A stretch of DNA of 64,000 nt from Cohaesibacter gelatinilyticus (GCF_900215605.1 NZ_OBEL01000002.1:1-64000); one strand, 5' to 3'; positions 26,781 through 37,003 are shown, numbered from the stretch's first letter. A program made the numbers and translations. The notes: generated by a model from the letters alone, not told the origin.

Positions 26781-26816
26781 CAATCATTTGCAATAATCGT
26801 GCTTCCGGTTGAACAC

Positions 26817-26951
26817 TTACAACAGTGTTGCCGCCATCACGATCAGCAAAAGCACCATAGCTATGGTACCCCATTTGGTGAGATTAACGAACATATTATA
26901 GGTTTTATTATGCTCGTCATAATCCATAACCGGATTTAGCTCTTCACTCAT
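26817..26951 (-). CDS. aa3-type cytochrome c oxidase subunit IV
   Basis: This is a 44-residue protein from ATG 26951 (MSEELNPVMDYDEHNKTYNM) with a short soluble start and one TM helix (WGTIAMVLLLIVMAATLL). It matches the bacterial aa3 oxidase subunit IV family. The DYDEHNKTYNMF segment is the family signature. GAGGGGC precedes the start. The catalytic oxidase subunits are not in the window; a separated location is usual for this gene. Confidence 0.88.
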   Translation of the reverse strand: MSEELNPVMDYDEHNKTYNMFVNLTKWGTIAMVLLLIVMAATLL

Positions 26952-27173
26952 AGATTGCCCCTCGCATCTAAAATGACTGGAAAGATCTCTGCATAATGAT
27001 AATTTTGTGATCCAACGCACAAATGTTACCCCACGGATCGCAACAGAGTTGAATCTATTTGAGAGCCGCGGTCAAACATTGACAAAGTCAGAATGCAAAA
27101 GGACCATTATGCGAAGGTCTTTTTGGATGCCACACCATAACGCGACAAAATAGCACAGGTAAAGTACCTTTCT

Positions 27174-28580
27174 TTAACTCTGACCTTCCGTCAGCCAAGA
27201 AGCTGCTTTCAAACCATACCGAGCATCCAACAAGCGGTGCTGCGAGAAATCCTCTATCTGCTCATTGAAGAGCTGATAGAAATTCATTTCCGCCCGCAGA
27301 TGCAGAAAGACCCCACCAAGGCCAATCGCTGCACGATCCATGAAAACAAATTCACGTGGCACGGTGACAGGGCCAAGACGCTTCAGCTCTGCATGCACCT
27401 TCATGGCTTGCCCACGGCCATATTCGGCAGGACTGATCCCGTCGGCAATAGAGCGCACCCGGTCAGTAAGGAGCGGCCCATATATGAAACCCGCCCAGAT
27501 ATTGAGTACATCAATCAGCTCATTTGAAAGATTATTAAAGCCCCAGCTTTCATAGGCATGAACAATCCGGTCCCGATCGTCAGTACGAAGCCCATGATAG
27601 AGATCGACAACCCCCTGTACGAAGGCGGGCGGGAAGATACGAATGCAGCCATAGTCAAGAAGGTTGATACCCTTTGGACGTCCATCTTCTTCAAAGACCG
27701 TATAGTTACCCAAATGCGGATCGCCATGAATCACCCCATAATGGGCGAAAGGGTACCACCATGCACGAAACATCGCTGCGGTCAGATGATTACGGTCCTC
27801 GAGACTGGCATCTTTGTAATCCAGCATCTTGCGACCATCGAGCCAGGACATGGTAAGTAAACGACCAGTAGAGAGATCTTCATGAAGATCTGGAACCCGA
27901 ATGCCTTCATCCTGCTCAAAGATCTCACGATAAAGCGACATATGCCGCCCCTCGCGCTCATAATCCAGTTCTTCGCGAACCCGGTCTGCTATCTCCTTGG
28001 CAATCTCTCGCGTATCGATAGCCGACTGCATGGTGCGATGGACTGAGAGCGCAAGATTCAGCTGTTTTACATCGGCATCCACTGCCGAGGCCATATCGGG
28101 ATATTGCAGCTTGCAAGCCAGCCGAGTGCCATCTTCAAGGCTTGCCTTGTGCACCTGCCCCAGGGATGCCGCAGCTGATGGCTCATGTTCAAACTCAGCA
28201 AACCGTTTCTGCCACCCAGCACCCAGTTCGCTTTTCATACGGCGTTTGACAAAGATCCAGCCCATGGGCGGAGCATCAGACTGTAATTGCGCCAGCTCGG
28301 CAGCATATTCGGCTGGCACGGCATCGGGGACCGTAGCCAAAAGCTGTGCCACCTTCATCAGCGGCCCTTTCAGACCACCCAGAACCTGCGCCAGATCTGC
28401 AGCTTCGCGCGACAGATCAACATCCTTACCAAAGAGACGCGAGCTGGCGGCTCTGGCCACAAAGCCCCCCATGCCGGACGATACCTTGGCATAACGTTTC
28501 ACCCGCCCGCCAAGACGGTTCTTTTCCTCATCCGACAAGGACGATTGGTCAGCATTGGAATCAATCGGCACTTTGCTCAT
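27174..28580 (-). CDS. ABC1/AarF/UbiB family atypical kinase
   Basis: The 468-residue protein has the ABC1 core: the KVAQ segment (LKGPLMKVAQLLATVP near 70), the alanine-rich nucleotide loop AAASLGQVHKA near 136, the HGDPHLGN catalytic loop near 284 and NLLDYGC with the metal-binding Asp near 304. Members support ubiquinone synthesis or lipid homeostasis through ATPase activity. No ubi genes are adjacent, and no C-terminal TM pair is visible, so it may be a distinct branch from UbiB. AAGGA precedes ATG 28580. A terminator separates it from pepF upstream. Confidence 0.88.
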   Translation of the reverse strand: MSKVPIDSNADQSSLSDEEKNRLGGRVKRYAKVSSGMGGFVARAASSRLFGKDVDLSREAADLAQVLGGLKGPLMKVAQLLATVPDAVPAEYAAELAQLQSDAPPMGWIFVKRRMKSELGAGWQKRFAEFEHEPSAAASLGQVHKASLEDGTRLACKLQYPDMASAVDADVKQLNLALSVHRTMQSAIDTREIAKEIADRVREELDYEREGRHMSLYREIFEQDEGIRVPDLHEDLSTGRLLTMSWLDGRKMLDYKDASLEDRNHLTAAMFRAWWYPFAHYGVIHGDPHLGNYTVFEEDGRPKGINLLDYGCIRIFPPAFVQGVVDLYHGLRTDDRDRIVHAYESWGFNNLSNELIDVLNIWAGFIYGPLLTDRVRSIADGISPAEYGRGQAMKVHAELKRLGPVTVPREFVFMDRAAIGLGGVFLHLRAEMNFYQLFNEQIEDFSQHRLLDARYGLKAASWLTEGQS

Positions 28581-28640
28581 CTGATAGTCCTTAAATGGGG
28601 CGGATATAAACTACATTTATGAATGTACGCATCAAACAAC

Positions 28641-28662
28641 AAGGGGGACCAACGTCCCCCTC
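28641..28662 (-). terminator. Terminator between pepF and the ABC1 kinase gene
   Basis: GGGGGAC/GTCCCCC stem with a 4-nt loop, followed on the minus strand by a T-rich tail. Confidence 0.75.
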
Positions 28663-28684
28663 ATCTTTCAGATCTTTTGTTTAA

Positions 28685-30601
28685 TCACTGCCCTTCAAGC
28701 GCTTCCAGCTCTGCAATCAGCCCCTCGATCACCGAGAGGCCCTTGGACCAGAAATCCGGATCCTTGGCATCAAGGCCAAATGGTGCCAAAAGCTCGGAAT
28801 GATGCTTGGAACCACCTGCACTGAGCATCTCGAAATATTTCTCGACAAAACTCTCATCGCTATTCTGATAAACCGAATAAAGGCTGTTCACCAGACAATC
28901 GCCAAAGGCGTAGGCATAAACATAGAAAGGTGAATGGATGAAGTGGGGGATATAAGCCCAGAAGGTTTCGTAACCTTCAGACAGACGCACATGCGGTCCA
29001 AGGCTCTCTGCCTGAACACTCATCCAGAGCTCACAAATCTGATCGGCGGTCAGCTCACCATCCTGACGAGCAATATGGAGCTTGCGCTCAAACAGATAAA
29101 AGGCGATCTGGCGCACAACTGTGTTGAGCATGTCTTCGACCTTGCCCGCCAACAGCGCACGGCGCTGCTCCACGCCTTCTGCCTTGGAAAGCAAGGAACG
29201 GAAAGTCAGCATCTCGCCGAAAACTGATGCAGTCTCAGCCAATGTCAGAGGTGTCGGAGCCATCAAAGCCCCCTGCTCTGCTGCCAAGACCTGATGCACA
29301 CCATGGCCCAATTCATGAGCCAGCGTCATCACATCGCGTGGTTTGCCAAGATAATTGAGCAACACATAAGGATGCGCGCTTGGAACGGTTGGATGAGCGA
29401 ATGCACCGGGAGATTTACCCTCACGTACTGGTGCATCAATCCAGCCTTTGTCAAAGAATTGCCCGGAAATCTCGGCCATCTTTGGAGAGAAGCCACCATA
29501 GGCATCCTGCACAATGGCCTTGGCTTCATCCCAGCCGATCACTTTGCTTTCAACCTTTGGCAATGGCGCATTACGATCCCAATGCTCCAGCACATCCTTA
29601 CCGAACCATTTGGCTTTCAGCTTGTAATAACGATGCGAAAGATTTGGATAGGCCTTCTGCACGGCATCCACCAACGCATCCACGACTTCCCGCTCAACCC
29701 GATTGGCCAGATGACGACCGTCGGCCACATCTTCGAACCCGCGCCATTGATCGGAAATCGCCTTGTCCTTGGCCAGTACGTTGGAGATCAAACCAAAGGT
29801 GCCAAGGTTTTTCTTGAAGGTTGTCGCAAGAGCATCCGATGCGGCTTTGCGTTTTGCCTCATCTTCATCGGTGAGCAAATTCAATGTCTGCTCAATTGCC
29901 AGCTCTTGCACTCCGTCCGCCAGTTCCACCTTGAAACGCAAACCTGCCATCGTTTCATCAAACAAACGGTTCCAGGCAGCAGCACCGGTCACAGACTTTT
30001 CGTGGAACAACTGCTCGATCTTGTCTTCCAGCTGATAAGGCTTCTCTTTACGCAGATCTTCGATCCATGGCGCATAATAGGCCAACGCTTTGCTTGCCTT
30101 GATGCAGCCTTCCAGCACATCGTCGGAAATACGGTTCAGTTCCAACTCAAAGAACAGCAGAATGGTAGAAAGATTGGTGATACGCTCCTGAACATCGCCA
30201 TAGAATTTGGCTCGCTCTGGATCGGTGGTATTGCCACTATAGACCAGACCAGCGAAGGAAATGATACGCCCCAGGCCGTCCTGCATGGCTTCATATCGTT
30301 TCAAGGCGTTGGCCAATTGATCACCACCATCGGCCTTACCCAACATGGTTACCAATTCACCTTGGTAATCCTTGGCAAAAGACTTCGCTTCCTCTTCCAT
30401 TTTGGAAAAATCACTATCAATGGCCAAATCGTCCATTCCCGCATATAGATCCGCCAAATTCCATTCCGGCAATCCGGCAAGACCACTCTCCTGCGCTGCA
30501 CCTGCTTCACTTGAATAAACCGCATCCATATGCGGAGAACCAACATGAGAAGAGTTACGAGAAGAGATCATGCTGCGAAACATGGAAAGCTGATGCACCA
30601 T
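28685..30601 (-). CDS. pepF: Oligoendopeptidase F, M3 family
   Basis: This is a cytoplasmic zinc peptidase that trims oligopeptides. The M3 motif LAHELGHGVHQ (HExxH type) is clear, with the third ligand Glu in TLAETASVFGEML about 25 residues later. The helical N-terminal half and the HSPFYVYAYAFGD stretch near the end are typical of PepF. The start is uncertain. The frame is open to a TTG at 30649; ATG 30601 has AAAAGG upstream, and ATG 30583, 30571 and 30526 are other options. Length is about 600-640 residues, normal for the family. Confidence 0.9.
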   Translation of the reverse strand: MVHQLSMFRSMISSRNSSHVGSPHMDAVYSSEAGAAQESGLAGLPEWNLADLYAGMDDLAIDSDFSKMEEEAKSFAKDYQGELVTMLGKADGGDQLANALKRYEAMQDGLGRIISFAGLVYSGNTTDPERAKFYGDVQERITNLSTILLFFELELNRISDDVLEGCIKASKALAYYAPWIEDLRKEKPYQLEDKIEQLFHEKSVTGAAAWNRLFDETMAGLRFKVELADGVQELAIEQTLNLLTDEDEAKRKAASDALATTFKKNLGTFGLISNVLAKDKAISDQWRGFEDVADGRHLANRVEREVVDALVDAVQKAYPNLSHRYYKLKAKWFGKDVLEHWDRNAPLPKVESKVIGWDEAKAIVQDAYGGFSPKMAEISGQFFDKGWIDAPVREGKSPGAFAHPTVPSAHPYVLLNYLGKPRDVMTLAHELGHGVHQVLAAEQGALMAPTPLTLAETASVFGEMLTFRSLLSKAEGVEQRRALLAGKVEDMLNTVVRQIAFYLFERKLHIARQDGELTADQICELWMSVQAESLGPHVRLSEGYETFWAYIPHFIHSPFYVYAYAFGDCLVNSLYSVYQNSDESFVEKYFEMLSAGGSKHHSELLAPFGLDAKDPDFWSKGLSVIEGLIAELEALEGQ

Positions 30602-30829
30602 TAAAAGAACCTTTTGCCAAATCCACCCATTAGCCAGGACAGATATCAATCATCAAACAATCAAGATAGGGATGCATTGACCAACTTGCAAAGGGTTGTT
30701 TGCCCCTTCACACCCTTGTGACACAGGCCTATGCACATGAATTTTGCTATCAATGACTAACAAATTAAAGGCCTATTAACTGGCGAAGCGCATTTTGGTT
30801 CAAAATGACACAGGATTTTGAGCACTGGC

Positions 30830-32419
30830 ATGAGCGAACGCATTCTAATTGTCGATGATGACCCAATTCAGCGCCGTCTTTTGGAAAATGCTATCAGCAA
30901 GTTCGGCTTCACACCGTCTTGCGCTGAAAATGGCCAGCAAGCGTTGGCAATTCTTGGCGAGAATAAGCCGGACCATTTTTCCTTGATGGTTCTGGATCTC
31001 GTCATGCCGGATCTGGACGGCATGGGTGTGTTGCAAGCCTTGCGCAAAACCGACATCCGCATCCCTGTCATAGTTCAGACCGCACATGGTGGCATCGACA
31101 CTGCTGTCAATGCCATGCGCGCCGGAGCGTTCGATTTCGTCATCAAGCCCATCTCGCCAGAGCGCCTTCAAACCGCTATTCGCAATGCGCTGAAAGTCAA
31201 CGCACTGGAAGAAGAAATTACCCGCATCCGGGCCACCAAAAACTCTGGCCATACCTTCCAGTCCATCATTGCTGCCAGCCCAGCCATGAGCCGTGTACTC
31301 AATCTCGGAGAACGGGCTGCGAAATCCCAGATCCCGATACTGGTGGAGGGGGAATCCGGTGTTGGCAAGGAGCTGATCGCTCAGTCCATTCAGGCAGCAA
31401 GTGATCGCCAATCAAAACCCTTTGTCACCGTCAATTGTGGAGCAATCCCGGATAATCTGGTAGAAAGCATCCTGTTTGGCCATGAAAAAGGCGCCTTCAC
31501 TGGCGCGGGCGACAAACATACCGGCAAGTTCCAGGAAGCCAATGGCGGCACCCTCTTCCTTGATGAAGTTGGCGAGCTACCCTTGGAGACGCAGGTCAAG
31601 TTGCTGCGCGCCTTGCAAGAGGGCGAGATTGATCCGGTAGGCAGCAGCAAACCGGTGAAAGTCGATTTTCGCCTGATCTCAGCCACCAATCAGGATTTGA
31701 TCCAACTGGTCAAGGATGGCAAATTCCGAGAAGATCTCTATTATCGATTGAATGTCTTTCCTATCAGAGTGCCCCCTTTGCGAGATCGAAAGGAGGATAT
31801 TCCAGCTCTTGCCAAATTCTTCCTGACCCGTTTTGCCGCCGAAGAGGGGAGAAAAAGTCTGGCCCAAATCACGCAGGAAGCCATGCACATGCTGCAAGCC
31901 TATGATTGGCCCGGCAACATCCGTCAGCTGGAAAACACCATCTTCCGCGCCGTGGTTCTTTGTGATGGCGATCAGCTCACCATTGAAGAGTTTCCTCAGA
32001 TTGCCACTCAGGTTGAGAGCTATAGCGCCTCCATCATTCAGGCCCGCGCACCACAAAATGACACCCGATCGGCCCCTCCGCCAGCTCAGCAAACCTCTGA
32101 CGTCGCACCATTGCAACAAACTGACGGAATAAATCAAAACAAGGTCGGTACAACTCCTGTTGACCCAGTTGCAGCCAACATGCAACCAGCCACACAGACG
32201 CCGGAAGATCTGTGGGGCTTTCTACGACTGCTGGATGATGAGGGTGATTTGAAGTCGCTTGCCGAGCTGGAAGCGGAGATCATTCAAAAAGCTCTGGATC
32301 ATTACGACTATCGCATGTCTGCTGTGGCCAGACAGCTTGGGATAGGGCGCTCCACTCTCTATCGAAAACTCAAGGAATATGGCCTTGAGGAAACATCAAG
32401 TGAACCAAAAGCATCATAA
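30830..32419 (+). CDS. Sigma-54-dependent response regulator (NtrC type)
   Basis: The 529-residue regulator has three parts. A receiver domain carries VLDLVMP (phospho-acceptor Asp near 57) and a Lys in FVIKPIS. The AAA+ domain has Walker A GESGVGKE near 170, the sigma-54 contact loop GAFTGA and Walker B GGTLFLDEVGEL. After a Pro/Gln-rich linker (about 400-465) comes a Fis-type HTH (MSAVARQLGIGRSTLYRKL). No cognate histidine kinase is adjacent. It lies 170 nt upstream of an L,D-transpeptidase in the same direction, so cell-wall regulation is possible. ATG 30830 is preferred to TTG 30818. Confidence 0.93.
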   Translation: MSERILIVDDDPIQRRLLENAISKFGFTPSCAENGQQALAILGENKPDHFSLMVLDLVMPDLDGMGVLQALRKTDIRIPVIVQTAHGGIDTAVNAMRAGAFDFVIKPISPERLQTAIRNALKVNALEEEITRIRATKNSGHTFQSIIAASPAMSRVLNLGERAAKSQIPILVEGESGVGKELIAQSIQAASDRQSKPFVTVNCGAIPDNLVESILFGHEKGAFTGAGDKHTGKFQEANGGTLFLDEVGELPLETQVKLLRALQEGEIDPVGSSKPVKVDFRLISATNQDLIQLVKDGKFREDLYYRLNVFPIRVPPLRDRKEDIPALAKFFLTRFAAEEGRKSLAQITQEAMHMLQAYDWPGNIRQLENTIFRAVVLCDGDQLTIEEFPQIATQVESYSASIIQARAPQNDTRSAPPPAQQTSDVAPLQQTDGINQNKVGTTPVDPVAANMQPATQTPEDLWGFLRLLDDEGDLKSLAELEAEIIQKALDHYDYRMSAVARQLGIGRSTLYRKLKEYGLEETSSEPKAS

Positions 32420-32588
32420 ACGCGACCAATTACCACAAAGATAAAGAAAACCAGCAATTCCGGGCGTTGCAACCATGTAACAGTTCTGTCCAATTTGCTG
32501 GCCATCACAGTTAATTGTCTTGCTAAACAGCTCGAATTCCGTTGCTTTGAAGCTGTGCGAGAAATGATTCGACAAAGGTGCCCAAAGA

Positions 32589-34583
32589 ATGAAAACGCGT
32601 ATGAAAGCCATGATGTCCGCTATGTGGGTCACCCCCTGCATGCTTCTCGCACCCATCGCCGCCAGCGCGTCCGAGCCAGTCACACGCACAGCACCTGTAG
32701 AACAGGTTGTCGAAGCAGTTGAAAAGGCAGTTGCAACACCGAAAGCACCAAAGGTCGTTGAAGAAGCCAAAACAACTGATGAGACTGCAGCACCTGGCGA
32801 GGCTTCCCGCACCGAAGCACCTCAAGTTGCAGAAACCAAAGCACCTGCCGCATCTGAAACCTCTTCTGCTGTAAAAGCTGGAACCGTAGCCACAGCACCT
32901 GCTACGTCAACAGCACCAGAAGCAGAGAAGCTCGACATCACAACAAATGTCACTGCAGAAACCCCAATCGGCACAAAAGCAAGCCAGCAGGCCAGCGTTG
33001 AGCTGCCAAAGCTCCCCAATCTGCCACGAACATTACCAGTCAGCCTTATCGATCAACAGGCAGATGAGGATATAGCTGACGCCTTGCAAACCCTCAGCAA
33101 GGCCTTGCCTCGCAGTAAAAATTTCTACATCAAACGTGACAACGCCGCAGTACAAACCTTTTATCAGCAGCGCAATTTTGTCCCTGCCTGGTTTGAAGAT
33201 GGCAATCTGACCAAGAATGCCCGCAAGCTTGTCTTTGCCTTGTCACGTGCTGATCTGGATGGTCTGAACCCATCTGACTATGTGACCAATGCTCTGACTG
33301 TCAGCCGCAAAAAACAGTCGAGTGCAAGTGAGATTGCCAACGCTGATCTGGCCCTGTCCTTGGCCATCACCAAATATACTCGCCATGCCTATGCTGGCCG
33401 TGTCGATCCGCGCTCTTTCTCCAAGAAAGAAATCACCATCAAGCCGCACCTGCCTGATTCCATCAGCGCTTTACAGGAAGTGATGACAGCATCCGTGCCG
33501 GTCGAAAAGCTGAGAAGCTTCAATCCGCAGCATAGGGGCTATATTGCTCTGCGCACCGAATATAACAAATTGCGTATGCAAGGCACAGGTGAACAGTTCG
33601 AGCCAATCCCGGCTGGGAAAAGCATGAAAGTTGGCAAACACAACAAACGCGTTCCACTTCTTTATGCACGCCTTGGCCTGAGCCTGCCTGCTGAAAAGCC
33701 AACGCTCTATACCAAAGCATTGGCAGCCGAAGTGAAGAAATACCAAAAAGCCAATGGTCTGGTCGATGATGGCATCGTTGGCAAAGGTACATTGGCCATC
33801 ATGAATGGTAGCAAGAAAGATCTCATGGAAGACATGATCGCCAATATGGAGCGCTGGCGCTGGTTACCACGCGATCTTGGCAGATTCCATGTCTTCGTCA
33901 ATATCCCGACCTATCATGTTCAGGTGGTCAAAAACGACCAGAAGATTCATGAAACCCGCGTTGTTGTCGGCAAACGATCCAACAAGACACCTGTCTTCTC
34001 CGATCAGATGGAATATCTGGTGGTCAATCCATACTGGAATGTGCCACGTTCTATCGCCAGCAAGGAATTGTTGCCAAAAATCCGCACGAACCCGTCTCAA
34101 TTCTTCTCGACCAGAAATTATCAGGTTCTGGCCAGTGTGAAGGGCCGCACGCGCGTGGTTGACCCAAGCCAGCTGGATTGGAGCAAGATCGACGCCAAAC
34201 AGGTCCGTCTGCGCCAGACACCAGGCACTCGCAATGCATTGGGTCGCATCAAATTCATGTTCCCGAACAAACATGCCGTCTATCTGCATGACACGCCATC
34301 CCGCAGCCTGTTCAAACGCGACTATCGTGCTTTCAGCCATGGCTGTGTCCGTGTCCATAAACCTTTGGAGTTTGCAGAATTCATCCTCTCGGAGGAAAAA
34401 GCCTGGAACGCAGCCCGCGTGAAAAAGATGATTGGCGGCAATGAGCGCCGTATCAACCTGAAACGCAAGATACCGGTGCATCTTGCTTATTTCACGACCT
34501 GGATGTCCGAAGAAGGGACATTGCAAATTCGCTCCGACATTTACGGCCACAATGCCAAAGTCAAGAAGAAGCTTGGCCTTTAA
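32589..34583 (+). CDS. L,D-transpeptidase (YcbB/LdtD-like), exported
   Basis: It forms 3-3 peptidoglycan cross-links or attaches proteins to the wall. The 664-residue protein has a signal peptide (to about residue 28), an Ala/Glu/Thr-rich low-complexity region to about 130, the YcbB scaffold domain (160-340), a peptidoglycan-binding helix bundle near 370-400 and a YkuD catalytic domain at about 430-610. The active site is intact: HDTPSRSLF and SHGCVRVHKP with Cys586. AAGGTG lies 8 nt before ATG 32589. A DUF882/M15-like protein follows, giving a small cell-wall block. Confidence 0.92.
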   Translation: MKTRMKAMMSAMWVTPCMLLAPIAASASEPVTRTAPVEQVVEAVEKAVATPKAPKVVEEAKTTDETAAPGEASRTEAPQVAETKAPAASETSSAVKAGTVATAPATSTAPEAEKLDITTNVTAETPIGTKASQQASVELPKLPNLPRTLPVSLIDQQADEDIADALQTLSKALPRSKNFYIKRDNAAVQTFYQQRNFVPAWFEDGNLTKNARKLVFALSRADLDGLNPSDYVTNALTVSRKKQSSASEIANADLALSLAITKYTRHAYAGRVDPRSFSKKEITIKPHLPDSISALQEVMTASVPVEKLRSFNPQHRGYIALRTEYNKLRMQGTGEQFEPIPAGKSMKVGKHNKRVPLLYARLGLSLPAEKPTLYTKALAAEVKKYQKANGLVDDGIVGKGTLAIMNGSKKDLMEDMIANMERWRWLPRDLGRFHVFVNIPTYHVQVVKNDQKIHETRVVVGKRSNKTPVFSDQMEYLVVNPYWNVPRSIASKELLPKIRTNPSQFFSTRNYQVLASVKGRTRVVDPSQLDWSKIDAKQVRLRQTPGTRNALGRIKFMFPNKHAVYLHDTPSRSLFKRDYRAFSHGCVRVHKPLEFAEFILSEEKAWNAARVKKMIGGNERRINLKRKIPVHLAYFTTWMSEEGTLQIRSDIYGHNAKVKKKLGL

Positions 34584-35005
34584 GGTCCGTCTCCCATCGC
34601 AAGCTTCATGACAGCATTCTGAAAGTAAGTCTTTGTTTACCAAAGATTAGCATTGGTTGAACAGGTGGGCCCATCTCGCCTGCTTGCCTTTATTTACCCG
34701 TAATTGCAGAATACCCACGGAACGATCTTCAGTTTTCCCCTCGATTGGTGTTTCGTTAACCAAATTGGGGGATAATAAAGTCTTAATATTTTGCTTGATG
34801 ACGCTCTAGATCAAAGAGAAGCAGATAGCAAAGTTCTATTATTCTGGATGGCTGAGCGGTCTTTGCTCGAATGTCAGCCAATATTCACCTTGCTGGATGC
34901 GTGAGCTCTTGTAAGATGGATCCAAGCACAAGAAGCCCCTTGCAGACGGCTCAACCTACGGGGAGGATTGAGACAAGGGACTTCCAATAACACTGAAACT
35001 GCCGA
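34584..35005. other. Intergenic region before the DUF882 gene
   Basis: A 420-nt non-coding stretch. It contains AT-rich sequence around 34770-34800 fit for a promoter and a GGGGAGGA near the end at 34960. No gene, clear terminator or known riboswitch was recognised. Confidence 0.5.
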
Positions 35006-36979
35006 GTGGCTCACAGTCTGCGAGTCCCCTTCAAGGCAACGGCAGACAGGTTTGGAACGACAAGATTGTTTGTGGCCCGGTTAAACACAACAAAGGATCG
35101 GCTCGCTGAAAGGCTGAGCGATGTATCCCGTTGCCCCAAAGTGATCGAGGCCACCCTTAAGGCCGCGATGGTTGCTGCCTGCACTTTGATACCATTTGCG
35201 ACCACAGGTGAAGCAGAGGCCGCCAATCGGTCCCTGACCCTTCACAACACTCATACCAAAGAAACAACCACTATTGTCTACAAGCGCAATGGGCGCTTTG
35301 ATGCCGATGGTCTGCGTAAGCTAAACCGTTTCCTGCGCGACTGGCGCCGCAACGAAATCATCCAGATGGACCCCGCCCTGTTTGATCTGATCTGGCAGGT
35401 TTATAAGGACACTGGCGCAAGAAAACCTATCCATGTCGTCTCCGGCTATCGCTCTCCTGCTACCAACAACATGTTGCGCAGAAGAAGCCGTGGCGTGGCA
35501 AAGCAAAGCCGCCATACCCGTGGCCAGGCAATGGACTTTTACCTCCCCGGCGTTCCTATCAGGAAGATTCGGGAAGTCGGTCTGCGGATGCAAGCTGGTG
35601 GTGTTGGGTATTATCCACGTTCCAACTCCCCATTCGTACATATTGATACCGGCAATGTGCGCCATTGGCCACGCATGAGCCGAAAGCAACTGGCTCGGGT
35701 TTTCCCACGTGGCAATACGGTGCATGTTCCGACAGATGGCAAACCCTTCAAGGGATACAAGCAGGCCAAAGCAAAAGTCGCTCGCATCAAATCTCAAATG
35801 GCAAGGTCTTCTCGCTCTGTCGCGCGCTTCACCCAAGTGGTAAAAGCTGCGCCGAGCAAATCACGCCGTACGCAAATCGCCAGTGCCAACGCCAGCAGGA
35901 TCGCTCCGGCCCAGCAAAAATCCAACAGCTTCTTGAGCAATCTGCTGAACCGCACACCTCAGAATCGCCCTACACCAGCCGCAGCTCCAAGGGTGGCAGC
36001 ACCTGCTCCTGTGGAACTGACCCCGGCTGCAAGCGCTGCACCATTCCAGCTCGCCGCTTTGCCAAAGCCGCGAGCACCACAGCCACGCCCAGCGCTACCG
36101 GTTGAACCTGCTCCAATTGATCTGGCAGCAAGTGATCATACCGATATTCCGGCGCCGACTGGCCCAGCACCGGAACCAGAACAAATCAAGTTGGCAATTC
36201 TGCCAAAGCCACGTCAGTCATCACCAAATGCTCAGCGTCGTTTCGTCCTTGCATCCGGACCGAAGCCTGCTGCACCGAACCCAGTGCCTGCACCAGCTCT
36301 GACAGCAGAGCCAGCAATCGATCCGACCAGCACGGCAAGTACTGCGACGGTTCAGGAGCATCTGAAATTGGCATCTCTGCCACAAGGCTCGCCTGAACGT
36401 CAGGAAGTGCTTTCGGGCTTTGGTACGGTGCCGCCAGCATCTCCTGTTGTCGAAGCAACTCCAGCGAAAGCTGAAGACGCCATCGCCCAATTGGCCAAGG
36501 CCGAAGCTGATACCGATGCCACCGATAACCGCTTCTCCTATGCTCCTGTCCCGGCTCCCCTTCCAAGAGCGGGTAGCGAAGATCCAGGCAAACAAGCCTT
36601 GCAATTGGCTAGCCTTCCAAATGCCAAGCCACTTACGCAGCCACAGAATAATCTACCGGTTCCTCGCCCAGCTGCTCGAAAGGCAGTTGCACCCAATACC
36701 CCTGTACAGCCGGCAACTCGTTCACGTGATCAATTGGCCAAGCTGACCTTCTCATATGGCCCGGCCAGCATGTCGCATTTTGCTCATATGAAGCAATCGG
36801 CCCAGACAGCTACCTTTGCGCGCTTGTCTCGGCCTGCACCGAACAATCTGAATGGTCTTGTAGCCCAACCAGCCCACATGATCGAACAGGGCTTCAGCCA
36901 TCAACCAATCAACTTCACCAGTTCCAGACAGTTCGCCGGTCGCGCTGTAGCCCCCCTCGCTATTCGCCGGTTTAACTAA
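35006..36979 (+). CDS. DUF882 / M15-like exported peptidase with Pro/Ala-rich tail
   Basis: The YcbK-like DUF882 domain (about 75-245) has a metal-site pattern: SRHTRGQAMDF (His and Asp) near 170 and FVHIDTG near 212, like zinc D,D- or L,D-carboxypeptidases. An N-terminal hydrophobic stretch (AAMVAACTLIPFATTGEAEA, near 53-72) is a signal or anchor with an unusually long leader. The C-terminal 400 residues are rich in Pro and Ala and carry four spaced copies of an LAxLP motif. The frame opens at GTG 35006; ATG 35168 is an alternative but would give a signal without basic residues. Confidence 0.82.
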   Translation: MAHSLRVPFKATADRFGTTRLFVARLNTTKDRLAERLSDVSRCPKVIEATLKAAMVAACTLIPFATTGEAEAANRSLTLHNTHTKETTTIVYKRNGRFDADGLRKLNRFLRDWRRNEIIQMDPALFDLIWQVYKDTGARKPIHVVSGYRSPATNNMLRRRSRGVAKQSRHTRGQAMDFYLPGVPIRKIREVGLRMQAGGVGYYPRSNSPFVHIDTGNVRHWPRMSRKQLARVFPRGNTVHVPTDGKPFKGYKQAKAKVARIKSQMARSSRSVARFTQVVKAAPSKSRRTQIASANASRIAPAQQKSNSFLSNLLNRTPQNRPTPAAAPRVAAPAPVELTPAASAAPFQLAALPKPRAPQPRPALPVEPAPIDLAASDHTDIPAPTGPAPEPEQIKLAILPKPRQSSPNAQRRFVLASGPKPAAPNPVPAPALTAEPAIDPTSTASTATVQEHLKLASLPQGSPERQEVLSGFGTVPPASPVVEATPAKAEDAIAQLAKAEADTDATDNRFSYAPVPAPLPRAGSEDPGKQALQLASLPNAKPLTQPQNNLPVPRPAARKAVAPNTPVQPATRSRDQLAKLTFSYGPASMSHFAHMKQSAQTATFARLSRPAPNNLNGLVAQPAHMIEQGFSHQPINFTSSRQFAGRAVAPLAIRRFN

Positions 36980-37003
36980 GCTCAGCGCTTGATCTACCGG
37001 CTG

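Noticed and set aside
29294-30448. Long open frame (384 codons) opposite pepF
   Set aside because: It is wholly antisense to a well-conserved peptidase, has no family pattern, and similar long antisense frames occur opposite other genes here because of codon bias.
34845-34880. tRNA-Ser-like D-arm (TGGCTGAGCGGTC)
   Set aside because: Only the D-arm matches. No acceptor stem, anticodon arm or T-arm follows, so chance or a very small relic is more likely than a tRNA gene.
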